DNA of 64,000 bases from Streptomyces caeruleatus (GCF_001514235.1 NZ_KQ948929.1:423566-487565); one strand, 5' to 3'; counted from the stretch's first letter, positions 41,513 to 50,365 are shown. Numbers and translations: made by a program. Notes: a model not told the origin generated them from the sequence alone.

Positions 41513-42340
41513 ATGACCCGTACCGCGCGCCGGAACCGCCGTATGTCGCAGATGGCCGGTGTGAGCGCCGCGGCGCTGCTGGCGCTGAGCGCCTGCTCGT
41601 CCGCCGGGTCGGACTCCTCGGCGAAGTCGGACTCCCCCGCGGGCAGCTCCTCCTCGGGCACGATCTCCGGTGACGTGACCGTGTTCGCGGCGGCCTCCCT
41701 GAAGGAGAGCTTCGAGACGCTGGGCAAGCAGTTCGAGAAGGAGCACCCGGGCACGAAGGTCACCTTCAGCTTCGGCGGCAGCGACTCGCTCGCCGCGAGC
41801 ATCACCGGCGGGGCGCCGGCCGACGTGTTCGCCTCGGCCAGCCCCAAGACGATGAAGATCGTCACCGACGCCGGGGCCGCCTCCGGCACCCCCGCGACCT
41901 TCGTCCGCAACCAGCTGGAGATCGCCACCCTGCCGGGCAACCCCGACAAGGTCGACTCCCTGAAGGACCTCACGAACTCCGACCTGAAGGTCGTCCTCTG
42001 CGACAAGGAGGTGCCCTGCGGCGCCGCCGCCCAGAAGGCCCTCGACGCGAGCAAGCTGAAGCTCACGCCCGTCTCCTACGAGCAGGACGTCAAGGCCGCG
42101 CTCACGAAGGTGGAGCTGAAGGAGGCCGACGCGGCCGTCGTCTACAAGACCGATGTGCACGCGGCCGGTGACAAGGTGCAGGGCGTTAAGTTCCCCGAGT
42201 CCGCCGACGCCGTCAACGACTACCCGATCACCCTCCTCAAGGACACGCGGAACACCGAGGCCGCCAAGGCGTTCATCGCGCTCGTGCGGTCCGCCGAGGG
42301 CCAGAGGGTCCTGTCCGAGGCCGGGTTCCTCAAGCCGTGA
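41513..42340 (+). CDS. modA: Molybdate ABC transporter substrate-binding lipoprotein ModA
   Basis: 275 residues. The signal sequence ends in a lipobox (LALSACSS) with the lipidated Cys at about residue 28, followed by a Ser/Gly-rich linker. The mature part starts VTVFAAASLKESFETLGKQF and has FSFGGSDSLAASITGGAPAD and VLCDKEVPCG, the ModA oxyanion-binding signatures. The ATG at 41513 and the GTG just before it are both usable with AGGGAG upstream. The stop overlaps modB by four bases. It catches molybdate or tungstate outside the membrane and passes it to ModB. Confidence 0.94.
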   Translation: MTRTARRNRRMSQMAGVSAAALLALSACSSAGSDSSAKSDSPAGSSSSGTISGDVTVFAAASLKESFETLGKQFEKEHPGTKVTFSFGGSDSLAASITGGAPADVFASASPKTMKIVTDAGAASGTPATFVRNQLEIATLPGNPDKVDSLKDLTNSDLKVVLCDKEVPCGAAAQKALDASKLKLTPVSYEQDVKAALTKVELKEADAAVVYKTDVHAAGDKVQGVKFPESADAVNDYPITLLKDTRNTEAAKAFIALVRSAEGQRVLSEAGFLKP

Positions 42341-43188
42341 CCTCCACGAGCGACAGGACCGGCGCCGCGGCCGACACCCTCCGGGGCGGGCCGCGGCGCC
42401 GCCGCGTCCGTTCGGGCGTTCCGCTGCCCCTGCTGTTCCCCGCGCTGATCGGCCTGGCGTTCCTCGTCGTGCCGCTGATCGCCCTGCTCGTACGGACCCC
42501 GTGGCACAGTCTGCCCGAGCAGCTGACCAGCCCCGACGTGTGGCAGGCGCTCCAGCTGTCCCTGATCTGCGCCACGGCCGCCACCGCGGTGAGCCTGATC
42601 CTCGGCGTGCCCCTGGCCTGGCTGCTGGCCCGCGTGGAGTTCCCCGGCCGGGGTCTCCTACGGGCCCTCGTCACCCTCCCCCTGGTCCTGCCGCCGGTCG
42701 TCGGCGGTGTGGCGCTGCTGATGGCACTCGGCCGCAACGGCATCGTCGGGCAGTGGCTGGACTCGTGGTTCGGGATCACGCTGCCGTTCACCACGACGGG
42801 CGTCGTGATCGCGGAGGCGTTCGTCGCGATGCCGTTCCTCGTCATCAGCGTCGAGGGCACTCTGCGGGCCGCCGACCCGCGCTACGAGGAGGCCGCCACC
42901 ACCCTGGGCGCGTCCCGCTTCACCGCGTTCCGCCGGGTCACGCTGCCGCTGATCGCCCCCGGTATCGCCGCCGGCGCCGTGCTGGCCTGGGCCCGGGCAC
43001 TCGGCGAGTTCGGCGCGACGATCACCTTCGCGGGCAACTTCCCGGGCCGCACCCAGACGATGCCGCTGGCCGTGTACCTGGCCCTGCAGAGCGACCCGGA
43101 GGCCGCCATCGCCCTCAGCCTGGTCCTGCTGGCCGTGTCGATCGCGGTGCTGGCCGGGTTGCGCGACCGTTGGATGAGTGCCGGATGA
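42337..43188 (+). CDS. modB: Molybdate ABC transporter permease ModB
   Basis: 283-residue inner-membrane subunit with about six helices, beginning LPLLFPALIGLAFLVVPLIA. The EAA loop that contacts ModC reads EEAATTLGASRFTAFRRVTL, and ALGEFGATITFAGNFPGRTQ is the characteristic ModB/CysT end. GTG start inside the modA stop (GTGA) indicates coupled translation. Confidence 0.94.
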   Translation: MTSTSDRTGAAADTLRGGPRRRRVRSGVPLPLLFPALIGLAFLVVPLIALLVRTPWHSLPEQLTSPDVWQALQLSLICATAATAVSLILGVPLAWLLARVEFPGRGLLRALVTLPLVLPPVVGGVALLMALGRNGIVGQWLDSWFGITLPFTTTGVVIAEAFVAMPFLVISVEGTLRAADPRYEEAATTLGASRFTAFRRVTLPLIAPGIAAGAVLAWARALGEFGATITFAGNFPGRTQTMPLAVYLALQSDPEAAIALSLVLLAVSIAVLAGLRDRWMSAG

Positions 43189-43219
43189 CCCGGCCCGCAC
43201 GACCGGGAGCGACCACCGG

Positions 43220-44296
43220 ATGACCGAGACCTACGACGTCCGCGCCGACACCACCCTGGAGGGGCTCGACGCCCGCCTCGTGGTGGACCGCGGCGCCTTC
43301 CGCCTCGACGTGGCGCTCACCGTCGCGCCGGGCGAGGTGGTCGCGCTGCTCGGCCCGAACGGCGCGGGCAAGACCACGGCCCTGCGGGCCCTCGCCGGGC
43401 TGACCCCGCTCACCGACGGCCATCTGCGGCTGGACGGTGCGGAGTTGGACCGTACGCCGCCCGAGTCCCGCCCGGTCGGTGTCGTCTTCCAGGACTATCT
43501 GCTCTTCCCGCACCTCACGGCCCTCGACAACGTGGCCTTCGGGCCGCGCTGCCAGGGCGCGGCCAAGGCGCAGGCGCGAGCGCGGGCAGCCGAGTGGCTG
43601 GACCGCCTGGGGCTCACGGACCACGCGGGCGCCAAGCCGCGCAAGCTGTCCGGCGGCCAGGCCCAGCGCGTCGCCCTCGCCCGCGCCCTGGCCACCCGCC
43701 CGCGTCTGCTGCTCCTCGACGAACCACTGGCGGCACTGGACGCCCGTACCCGTCTGGAGGTCCGCGCCCAACTCCGCCGCCACCTGGCCGAGTTCGAGGC
43801 GGTGGCCGTGCTCGTCACCCACGATCCGCTGGACGCCATGGTCCTGGCCGACCGCCTGGTCGTCGTGGAGCACGGACGGGTCGTGCAGCAGGGCAGCCCG
43901 GCGGACATCGCGCGCCATCCCCGTACGGACTACATCGCCCAGCTGGTCGGCCTGAACCTGTACCGGGGCGAGGCCGACGGCCACACGGTCCGGCTGGACG
44001 GCGGCCCCGCCATCACCACCACCGAGGACCTGTCCGGACCCGTCTACGTGGCGTTCCCGCCCGGCGCGGTCACCCTCCACCGGGACCGCCCGACCGGCTC
44101 CAGCGCCCGTAACCTCTGGCGCTGCGAAGTGGCCGGTCTGGAGACCCACGGCGACCAGATCCGGGCCGACCTCGCGGGCGAACTCCCCCTCGCCGCGGAC
44201 CTGACCACGGTGGCCGCCGCAGAGCTCGATCTGCACCCGGGCGCCGAGGTCTGGGCGACGGTGAAGGCGACGCAGACGCACGCCTATCCGGTGTGA
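43220..44296 (+). CDS. modC: Molybdate ABC transporter ATPase ModC
   Basis: 358 residues. Walker A GPNGAGKTT, Q-loop VVFQDYLLFPHL, signature LSGGQAQRVALARAL, Walker B LLLLDEPLAALD and switch His in VTHDPLDAM are all present. The C-terminal quarter (about 285-358, SSARNLWRCEVAGLETHGDQ, WATVKATQTHAYPV) is a TOBE domain, as in ModC proteins that sense the oxyanion. The ATG at 43220 (MTETYDV) is chosen; a GTG at 43178 overlapping modB is possible. Confidence 0.93.
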   Translation: MTETYDVRADTTLEGLDARLVVDRGAFRLDVALTVAPGEVVALLGPNGAGKTTALRALAGLTPLTDGHLRLDGAELDRTPPESRPVGVVFQDYLLFPHLTALDNVAFGPRCQGAAKAQARARAAEWLDRLGLTDHAGAKPRKLSGGQAQRVALARALATRPRLLLLDEPLAALDARTRLEVRAQLRRHLAEFEAVAVLVTHDPLDAMVLADRLVVVEHGRVVQQGSPADIARHPRTDYIAQLVGLNLYRGEADGHTVRLDGGPAITTTEDLSGPVYVAFPPGAVTLHRDRPTGSSARNLWRCEVAGLETHGDQIRADLAGELPLAADLTTVAAAELDLHPGAEVWATVKATQTHAYPV

Positions 44297-44298
44297 GA

Positions 44299-44317
44299 CC
44301 GGGGCCGCCGGCCCGGG
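44299..44317. terminator. Possible two-way hairpin between modC and the DUF488 gene
   Basis: CCGGGGCC-GCC-GGCCCGGG forms an 8-bp stem with one mismatch directly after the modC stop and before the convergent DUF488 gene end. Confidence 0.35.
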
Positions 44318-44331
44318 CTCCGATGCGTGCG

Positions 44332-44832
44332 TCACGACGGGCGCAGGTGCTGGATCGTGACACCGTGCTCCTCGGCCAGCCGCCCGGCGATCAACGAGCG
44401 GTGGCATGCCTCCGGGTCGCGCTCGACACAGAACAGCGCGGCGCTCCCGTCCCGCGACAGCGCCAACACGATCGGCGTGAGGTCGGCGCCGTCGAGGATC
44501 TCGGCGGTGTAGCGGCGGCTGTACTCGGCGGCGAGCTCGCGGCGCGTGCGCTTGCCGACCCCTTGGCGGTCGTCCTCGGCGTACTGGAGCCGGCGCAGTT
44601 CGGTGGTCGGGGCGAGCTCGGGGTGGTGCTCGTAGGCGATACCGGCCTGGGCGAGTGCCCGCTGCAACCGCAGTGAGTTCGCCCAGGCGTACTCGGGACC
44701 GCGCACCCCGCGGCGCTGACGTACGTCGAGCAGGAGACGGACGTCCGCGTGCCGCAGTTCGCGCAGGAAGGACTCGCGGTCGAAGCCGTAGACGCCGATC
44801 GTGACGATTCCCGAGCGGTGTGCTCGCGTCAC
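44332..44832 (-). CDS. DUF488 family protein
   Basis: 166-residue cytosolic protein. IVTIGVYGFDRESFLREL starts the Rossmann-like fold; LLLDVRQRRGVRGPEYAW and the C-terminal FCVERDPEACHRSLIAGRL with its Cys-Glu-X3-Cys-His-Arg motif define DUF488. Biochemical role unknown; the CH-R end is suspected to bind metal or phosphate. The frame starts at ATG 44832. It converges on modC; no link with molybdate is evident. Confidence 0.85.
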   Translation of the reverse strand: MTRAHRSGIVTIGVYGFDRESFLRELRHADVRLLLDVRQRRGVRGPEYAWANSLRLQRALAQAGIAYEHHPELAPTTELRRLQYAEDDRQGVGKRTRRELAAEYSRRYTAEILDGADLTPIVLALSRDGSAALFCVERDPEACHRSLIAGRLAEEHGVTIQHLRPS

Positions 44833-45044
44833 GCGACGGCACTCCCCGCGAGCCCGAGCGGTGTTCGTTCCACCGCCGCATCAGCTCCCTTCGAGTCTTC
44901 GGCACTCAGGAGCCCTCCCTCACATCATGACACCCCGACCGCCCTCCCCCGGAGTGACTCCATGTGCCCGCTCCCGTACAGTCCGTGGCATCCGCAAAGG
45001 CCCCCGGTCGCGGCCAAGCCCAACGGCTCACCTGGAGAAGAGAC

Positions 45045-46379
45045 ATGGACACCGAAGCCGGTCCCGGCGCCCGCCCGCACGCTCCCGGCACGGGGCGGCC
45101 GGTTCCCGAAGCCGAGCCCGGGGTCGTGGAGCGATGGCGTTCGGGGGGAGGTGGTGAACTGGTCGAGCTGCTGGCGCGGGTGCGCGAAGAGGTCGGCGGC
45201 GTCGCCGCGTTCCGGCTGGGGCCGGCGCCCACCGTGCTCGTCACCGATCCGACGGCGGTCCAGCATGTGCTCGCCCGGTTCCCGGAGCGGTACGTCAAGC
45301 GCTCCCACCGGGCCCGGCTGCTGATCGGCGACGGGGTCATGGCGGCCACCGGTGCGGCGTGGAAGCGGCAACGCCGTTTGTTGCAGGGCCAGTTCACGGG
45401 CCCCGGGATGCGCCGCTACGAGCAGCGGATCACGGCGGCCGCCCGCACCACGGCCGAGCGCTGGGACGGATACGCCCGCACGGGCCAGGTTCTCGACGTC
45501 GGGCGGGAGATGCACCGCTTCGCCCTCGACGCCATCTGGCGTTCCCTGACCGGGTACCCCCTGGACGAGGAGACCGAGCGTGAACTGGCGGCGGTGGAAG
45601 CCGTGGCGGCGGCCGTACCGACCCTGCCCGCCGACGTCGCCGACGCCCGCGACGCCGTGGCCGCCGATCTCGCCCGGATCGACGCGGTCGCCCGGCGGGC
45701 GATCGAAGCGGCCCGCAGCGGTGTGGCCGGCCCGGACGGCCCCGGTCTGGTGCATGTCCTCACCGAGGCCGCCACCGAGCGTCCGGAGTACACCGACGGG
45801 CTGATCCGCGACGAGTTGGTCACGCTGCTCGCGGCCGGGCACGAGACGACCGCGACCACTCTGACCTGGCTCTGTCTGCTCCTCGACCGGCATCCCACCG
45901 CCCGCGAACACGCGCTCGCCGCCGGCGGCGAGGGTTCACCGGAGCGCCGCCAGGCGATCCAGGCGCTGATCCACGAGACGCTCCGCCTCTACCCGTCGGC
46001 CTGGATCCTGCCCCGCCACGCCGCCGAGGACGACACCCTCGCCGGGTACTCCGTCGAGGCCGGCACCGACATCCTCGTCTGCCCGTACCTCACGCACCGC
46101 GATCCCGGACTGTGGCCGGACCCCGAGCACTTCGACCCCCGGCGCTTCACCGCCCCGGACGGCCGGCCCGCGCACCCGGGTGCCTACTTCCCCTTCGGTA
46201 TGGGTCCCCGCGCCTGCCTCGGTCTCCAGTTCGCGCTCCGCGAGTCGACCGTCCTGCTGGAACACCTGCTGCCGGTCCACGTCCCCGAGTTCGCCGCCAC
46301 CCCCACGAAGGCGCAGTACGGCATCACGGTCCGCCCCGCCGGCCCGACGCCGGCGACCCTGGCCCCGCTGCCCGCCTGA
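45045..46379 (+). CDS. Cytochrome P450
   Basis: 444-residue haem-thiolate monooxygenase. The I-helix oxygen motif is LLAAGHETTATTLTW, the K-helix ExxR is ETLRLYPSAWILPRHA, the PERF-like region is FDPRRFTA, and the haem loop is FPFGMGPRACLGLQFALRE with the Cys ligand. Its form (long B-C region, KRSHRARLLIGDGVMAATGA, WKRQRRLLQGQF) resembles the CYP group that includes terpene and fatty-acid-type hydroxylases rather than compact antibiotic P450s. No N-terminal membrane anchor. The ATG at 45045 follows GGAGAAG. No ferredoxin or biosynthetic genes are adjacent, so the substrate is unknown. Confidence 0.92.
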   Translation: MDTEAGPGARPHAPGTGRPVPEAEPGVVERWRSGGGGELVELLARVREEVGGVAAFRLGPAPTVLVTDPTAVQHVLARFPERYVKRSHRARLLIGDGVMAATGAAWKRQRRLLQGQFTGPGMRRYEQRITAAARTTAERWDGYARTGQVLDVGREMHRFALDAIWRSLTGYPLDEETERELAAVEAVAAAVPTLPADVADARDAVAADLARIDAVARRAIEAARSGVAGPDGPGLVHVLTEAATERPEYTDGLIRDELVTLLAAGHETTATTLTWLCLLLDRHPTAREHALAAGGEGSPERRQAIQALIHETLRLYPSAWILPRHAAEDDTLAGYSVEAGTDILVCPYLTHRDPGLWPDPEHFDPRRFTAPDGRPAHPGAYFPFGMGPRACLGLQFALRESTVLLEHLLPVHVPEFAATPTKAQYGITVRPAGPTPATLAPLPA

Positions 46380-46479
46380 CCCGGCGGCGTAGTGCCACGC
46401 GCCTTGCTGGGGCGCGCCACGTCCGGTCTTCACCCATGCGAGGGCCAACGCCTCACCCGTTGTGGCAGGATCCGCTGTC

Positions 46480-47877
46480 ATGCCGTCACTCTCCGCATGG
46501 CCGTCAAAGTCCTTGAGTCGTCTGCTGGTTGTCCTGCTCGCCGTGCTGCTGGCGCAGAGCGCCGGCGGTCCGGACGCCCTCTCGGCGCCTCCGGCCCAGG
46601 CGGCGTCCGCTGCGGCCGCGACGCCCGACCGGCCGCGCTACGACGTGACACTGCGCGGCAACGCGGACGGCTCCCGCTGGACGGGCCGGCAGCGTGTGTC
46701 GTTCCGCAACGCCTCCGACCGGCCGCTGCGTGAGGTGTACGTACGGCTGTGGGGCAACGGCGCGGACAGGTGCGGCGCGGCAGGTACACCGCCGCCCGTC
46801 AAGGTCTCCAAGGTCACCGGGGGCACAGCGGGCCGGCTCACCGTGAACTGCACGGCGCTGCGGATCACCCTGCCGAAGCCGGTCGCGCGGGGCGAGCGGG
46901 CCGCCGTCGCCTTCGATGTGTCCCTCACGGTGCCCGAACGCAACAGCCGCTTCGGCCGCGAGGGCGCCTTCCGCTTCCTGGGCAACGCCCTGCCCGTGCT
47001 CGCCGTGCACGACGCGGCCGGGTGGCACCTCGATCCGTATGTGCCGACCGGGGAGAGCTTCTACGCCCTGGCGAGCGACTTCCGGGTGGCGCTCGACCAC
47101 CCCGCCGCCCTCGAGGTCCCGGCCACCGGCCGCACCTTGACCCGTCCCGCCGGGCCCGGCCGCAGCGTCACGTTCAGCGTCGCGCACCGGGTGAGGGACT
47201 TCGCCTGGGCCGCGGGCCCGTTCCGCACGGCCACCGAGACGACGCCCGGCGGTGTGCGGGTGAGGTCGTACTGGGCGCCGGACACGTCCGCGGCCGGGGT
47301 GCGGCTCACCCGTCAGGACGGCGCCGCCGCCGTCGACCGGTTCGGCGAGGAGTTCGGCCGCTACCCGTACGGCGAGATCGACCTCGTGATGACCAGCGGG
47401 TTCGGCGGCGGCATGGAGTACCCCGGCCTGGTCCTCCTCGGCACCACCGAGGAAGGCAGTGCGGTCGTCCACGAGGTCGCCCACCAGTGGTGGTACGGCA
47501 TCGTCGGCAACGACGAGTACGGCGCTCCCTGGCTGGACGAGAGCTTCGCCCAGTACGCCAACGCGCGCTTCTACGGCTGGGACACCCGCGGCTGCTGGTC
47601 GGATGTCGAGTGGCCGAGCGACCGTACGACGCTGACCGGCTCCATGGCCTACTGGGCCGCGCACCCGGGCGAGTACCACTTGATCTACACGGCCGGTTCC
47701 TGCGCCCTCGCCGACCTGGAACGCGTTCTCGGCGCGGACACCATGGCCCGCCTCCTCAAGCGGTACGCCGAGGACCACTGGTACGGCGTCTCCACCACCG
47801 CCGCGTTCAAGCAGGCCGCGCAGTCCGTGACCGGCGAGGACCTCGGCCCGTTCTGGAAGCGGCACCGGATCCGGTGA
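46480..47877 (+). CDS. Secreted M1-family zinc metallopeptidase
   Basis: 465 residues. A signal peptide is visible (SLSRLLVVLLAVLLAQSAGG ... AQAASA). The catalytic zinc site is VVHEVAHQWWYGIVGNDEYG ending in the third ligand of WLDESFAQY (HExxH-X18-E). The substrate-side GAMEN-like motif appears as GGGMEYPGL, a shortened variant. Four or more Cys in the mature domain suggest disulfides. The protein lacks the long C-terminal helical domain of full aminopeptidase N, so it is a short M1 form. The ATG at 46480 with AGGA ahead is preferred over GTG 46462. Likely trims peptides outside the cell. Confidence 0.9.
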   Translation: MPSLSAWPSKSLSRLLVVLLAVLLAQSAGGPDALSAPPAQAASAAAATPDRPRYDVTLRGNADGSRWTGRQRVSFRNASDRPLREVYVRLWGNGADRCGAAGTPPPVKVSKVTGGTAGRLTVNCTALRITLPKPVARGERAAVAFDVSLTVPERNSRFGREGAFRFLGNALPVLAVHDAAGWHLDPYVPTGESFYALASDFRVALDHPAALEVPATGRTLTRPAGPGRSVTFSVAHRVRDFAWAAGPFRTATETTPGGVRVRSYWAPDTSAAGVRLTRQDGAAAVDRFGEEFGRYPYGEIDLVMTSGFGGGMEYPGLVLLGTTEEGSAVVHEVAHQWWYGIVGNDEYGAPWLDESFAQYANARFYGWDTRGCWSDVEWPSDRTTLTGSMAYWAAHPGEYHLIYTAGSCALADLERVLGADTMARLLKRYAEDHWYGVSTTAAFKQAAQSVTGEDLGPFWKRHRIR

Positions 47878-47905
47878 TACGGAAGAGGCCTTCCCGTCCG
47901 CTCAG

Positions 47906-48196
47906 CTACGCCCCGGCGCCGCCCGTCTCCACATGCCGGGCGGCCTTGCGCACCTGCTCCTCGACATCGCTGCGCGGCTCGCCCCGTTCCCTCGCGTACT
48001 GGACCATCGCGACCTGCGCCTCCCGGGCGAGATCACGCCAGGCCCGCAGGGCCGTGTTGTACGTCTCGGTCTGCCGCGCACTCCAGCCGCCGCGCTGGGT
48101 CGGGGACCCGTACATGCGCCGCAGATCCTCCACCCGCGTGTGCGCCTCTTCGGCGGCACGCTCCTTCTGCACCAGCTCTTCGAAGATAGTCGTCAC
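47906..48196 (-). CDS. Conserved small helical protein, function unknown
   Basis: 96 residues, largely charged and helical (IFEELVQKERAAEEAHTRVE, WRDLAREAQVAMVQYARERG), with coiled-coil character and no signal or membrane segment. I do not recognise a named domain. GTG start at 48196. Third-position GC bias supports coding. It converges on the M1 peptidase gene. Confidence 0.6.
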   Translation of the reverse strand: MTTIFEELVQKERAAEEAHTRVEDLRRMYGSPTQRGGWSARQTETYNTALRAWRDLAREAQVAMVQYARERGEPRSDVEEQVRKAARHVETGGAGA

Positions 48197-48276
48197 ACAA
48201 ATGGAGCATAGGCGGGTAAATCACCCTTCGCGCGCGGAGACGTGAAGGGACCGGCTCCAGGGCGGCTCGGCGGCCC

Positions 48277-49257
48277 TCACCGGGTCCGCTCCTTCCACTC
48301 CCGGGCAGAGAGCGCGAGCAGCGCTTCCTGCTCCCGTCGGTCGGGCAACGGACCGTGGTCCCCAGTCACTTGGAGGGCGGAGGCGGCGGTGATGTGGCCT
48401 AGACGCAGGGCATCGGTCATGGTCCCGCCCCGCAGCAGGCCCGCGAGGAAACCGGCGGCGAAGGCGTCGCCGGCGCCGACGGGCTCCACGACCTCCGTAC
48501 GAGGTGCCGGCACGGAGTGCACGCCCCCGTCGCTGAACGCGGTCGCGTCGTTCGCCCCGTCCTTGACGACGAGGACGCGGGGGCCCGGGAGCTGTGCCCG
48601 CACGTCCGCCGGCGTCAGGTGGTCGCCCCACAGGGCCTGCGCCTCGTCCAGGCCGACGAAGGCGATGTCGGCCAGGTCCGCCAGTTCCCGCAGCACGGTC
48701 GGGGCCGAGCCGTCCGGCCAGAGGGCGGCGCGGTGATTGACGTCGAAGCTCACCGCGTACGGGCGTGCGCCGGGCTCGGCGGTCAGCGCCCGGGTCACCA
48801 GGCGACGGCACGACTCGGACAGTGCGGGGGTGATGCCGGTCAGGTGCAGCAGCCCGGCCGCGCTCAAGGGCTCGCCGTCGAGCGCCTCGGGACCGAGTGC
48901 GGATGCGGCCGAGCCTCTCCTGTAGTAGTGCACGCTCGTCCCGGCCGGGCCCGGGTCCTTCACCAGCAGGCCGGTCGGACGGCCGGGGTCGGTGCGCACA
49001 TGGGAGACGTCGACTCCGGCGGCGGCGACGTCGGCGCGGACGCGGTGTCCCAGGGGGTCGTCGCCGAGCGCGGAGAGCCAGGCGACGGGGACGCCGTGGT
49101 CGGCGAGGTACATGGCGACGTTCGACTCGGCGCCCGCCACCGACAGCCGCAGCCGGGCCGCGTTCACCAGAGGGCTCGGTGGGTCGGGGGCCAGGGCCGC
49201 CATGGTCTCGCCGATGCAGACGACCGGGCCCGGAGCGGGGCGCCAGGGGGCGGTCAT
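48277..49257 (-). CDS. PfkB-family sugar kinase, KDG kinase-like
   Basis: 326 residues, ribokinase fold. VVCIGETMAALAPD and SVAGAESNVAMYLADHGVPV form the N-terminal signature. GSAASALGPEAL lies at the sugar site, FVGLDEAQALWG in the middle, and the catalytic base with anion hole is in EPVGAGDAFAAGFLAGLLRG. Closest in look to 2-keto-3-deoxygluconate kinases. The ATG at 49257 overlaps by four bases the stop of a broken SMP-30-like frame, so it was once the end of an operon with lactonase and KDPG-aldolase genes, which are now remnants. Whether it is still expressed usefully is unclear. Confidence 0.85.
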   Translation of the reverse strand: MTAPWRPAPGPVVCIGETMAALAPDPPSPLVNAARLRLSVAGAESNVAMYLADHGVPVAWLSALGDDPLGHRVRADVAAAGVDVSHVRTDPGRPTGLLVKDPGPAGTSVHYYRRGSAASALGPEALDGEPLSAAGLLHLTGITPALSESCRRLVTRALTAEPGARPYAVSFDVNHRAALWPDGSAPTVLRELADLADIAFVGLDEAQALWGDHLTPADVRAQLPGPRVLVVKDGANDATAFSDGGVHSVPAPRTEVVEPVGAGDAFAAGFLAGLLRGGTMTDALRLGHITAASALQVTGDHGPLPDRREQEALLALSAREWKERTR

Positions 49258-49493
49258 GCCGGAGCTCCGACGGGCGCGGAGTGCCGGGTCGCGTCCAACC
49301 GGCACGCGGGCGTGGCGGTGCCCGGCACGTCCACGCCCGGGTGAACGGTGCGCAGGGGTACGCCCGGGGCGTCCGGCACCGACAGGAGCCGGCCGGTGAG
49401 GATGTCGACGAGGGCGACGCCGGAACCGGTCCGGCGGACGCCCTCGCCCGGTTCGAGGCGGCCGGAGCGGACCGGGCGCGGGCCGGCGGTCAC
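49254..49493 (-). pseudogene. SMP-30/gluconolactonase-like gene with large internal deletion
   Basis: The 79-codon frame starts GTG-ACC at 49493 and reads SGRLEPGEGVRRTGSGVALV then DILTGRLLSVPDAPGVPLRT, the first blade of an SMP-30 beta propeller. It then jumps to a tail (PGVDVPGTATPACRLD). A normal member has about 280-300 residues, so some 200 codons are missing, apparently in frame. The start overlaps the KDPG-aldolase remnant stop (GTGA) and the stop overlaps the kinase ATG, so the operon joints survive although the gene body is gone. Confidence 0.65.
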
Positions 49494-49765
49494 GGCGTCG
49501 CCTCCGCCACGACCGTGCGGAACAGGCGGGCGCGTTCCCTGAGGGCGGTGACGCTGCCGCCGTCGGCGGCGTCGCCCACGAGGGGGGACTGCGAGTGGGG
49601 GCACCTCCCACGCCCTTAAGGCAGTGGGGGAGCGTGCCGGGCGCCGTGGGTGCTGTGCGGGACTTTCAAAACACCCCCTAGCACGGTGCGCAGTGCGGCG
49701 TCGGGGTCGTCGCCGCGCACGATCGCGACCAGGCGGTGGGTGGCCAGCGCGGCTTTCAGGTCCAC
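49490..49765 (-). pseudogene. KDPG aldolase gene broken by a repeat element
   Basis: From GTG 49765 (with AGGAG eight bases ahead) the frame reads DLKAALATHRLVAIVRGDDP and DAALRTVL, the start of a 2-keto-3-deoxy-6-phosphogluconate aldolase. It then enters foreign sequence with a TAA at 49618-49616. On the far side, in the same frame, SPLVGDAADGGSVTALRERA and a short tail match the aldolase C-terminus, ending at 49490. About 91 codons in total replace a normal 200-210, and the active-site lysine region is gone. The interrupting sequence is the putative miniature element. Confidence 0.65.
49588..49685. mobile_element. Candidate miniature repeat element inside the KDPG aldolase remnant
   Basis: About 100 bp with no coding similarity separate the two aldolase ends. 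The core 49603-49631 (CCTCCCACGCCCTTAAGGCA then GTGGGGGAG) is an imperfect palindrome centred on TTAA. The remainder contains GGGACTTTCAAAACACCCCC. I recall both motifs as recurring between Streptomyces genes, so this looks like a non-coding mobile or repeat element. Exact ends and any target duplication could not be fixed by eye. Confidence 0.45.
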
Positions 49766-49769
49766 GGAC

Positions 49770-50078
49770 GGTGCTCCTTCGGTGCGGGTGGCTGTGGACG
49801 ATGCGGTCCCGGTGGGCGAGGCCCGGCTCGATGACCATCTCCATGCGCTGGAGCAGCTCGTTGTGAGTGGCGGACAGCAGGGCGCGGTGGAAGGCGAGGT
49901 CGGCGGCCACGGCCTGCCCCGGGTCGCCGCCCCGCTCCCCCATCGCCTCCAACGCGGCGTCCAGGGCGGCCAGATCGGCGTCGGTGCGGCGCTCGGCGGC
50001 CAGGTGCACGGCGGTGGCGGCGCCGATGCCGGAGGCCGCGCCGGTGACGACGGCCGTGCGGCCAATGAAGCGGTCCAT
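49770..50078 (-). pseudogene. Joined fragments of an SDR dehydrogenase and a GntR/FCD regulator
   Basis: From ATG 50078 the frame begins as a short-chain dehydrogenase (MDRFIGRTAVVTGAASGIGA), then after about 28 codons changes to the middle of an FCD domain (AVAADLAFHRALLSATHNEL, then LQRMEMVIEPGLAHRDRIVH). Neither part is complete: the SDR lacks the YxxxK site and the FCD lacks its C-terminal helices and any DNA-binding domain. The FCD part ends just before the KDPG-aldolase Shine-Dalgarno. Confidence 0.65.
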
Positions 50079-50146
50079 CGTGGGGTCGACTCCTTCGTGA
50101 GCGCCGTTCTCGGACGGGGGCAGGCCGTGCGGGCAACATATGCGGG

Positions 50147-50365
50147 TCACTGACGTGTCAGCACCACCAGGTCCGCATCATGATCGGCGTTCCAGGTGAA
50201 CGGCAGCCCGTAGTGCAGCAGATGGGCTCCGCCGTACGTTGTTCCGGTGGCCCTGTCCCGGTAGCGCGCCGCCGGATCCAGCCCGCGCAGCCAGAGCCGG
50301 CCCTGCCAGGGCCCGGCGCCGTCGACGACCGCCGCCTGCTGGATCTCCACCGGGACGGCCCGCAT
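50147..50365 (-). pseudogene. C-terminal fragment of an alpha-galactosidase-like gene
   Basis: A 72-codon frame reads LRGLDPAARYRDRATGTTYG, then GGAHLLHYGLPFTWNADHDA and a DLVVLTRQ end, which looks like the last beta-sandwich of a GH36/GH27 alpha-galactosidase. The catalytic barrel is absent, so it is a remnant, with an ATG at 50365 that is probably incidental. Confidence 0.5.

Noticed and set aside
49254..50150. A single 298-residue protein
   Set aside because: The frame strings together SDR, FCD and SMP-30 pieces through Arg/Pro-rich non-homologous sequence; it is better explained as several remnants.
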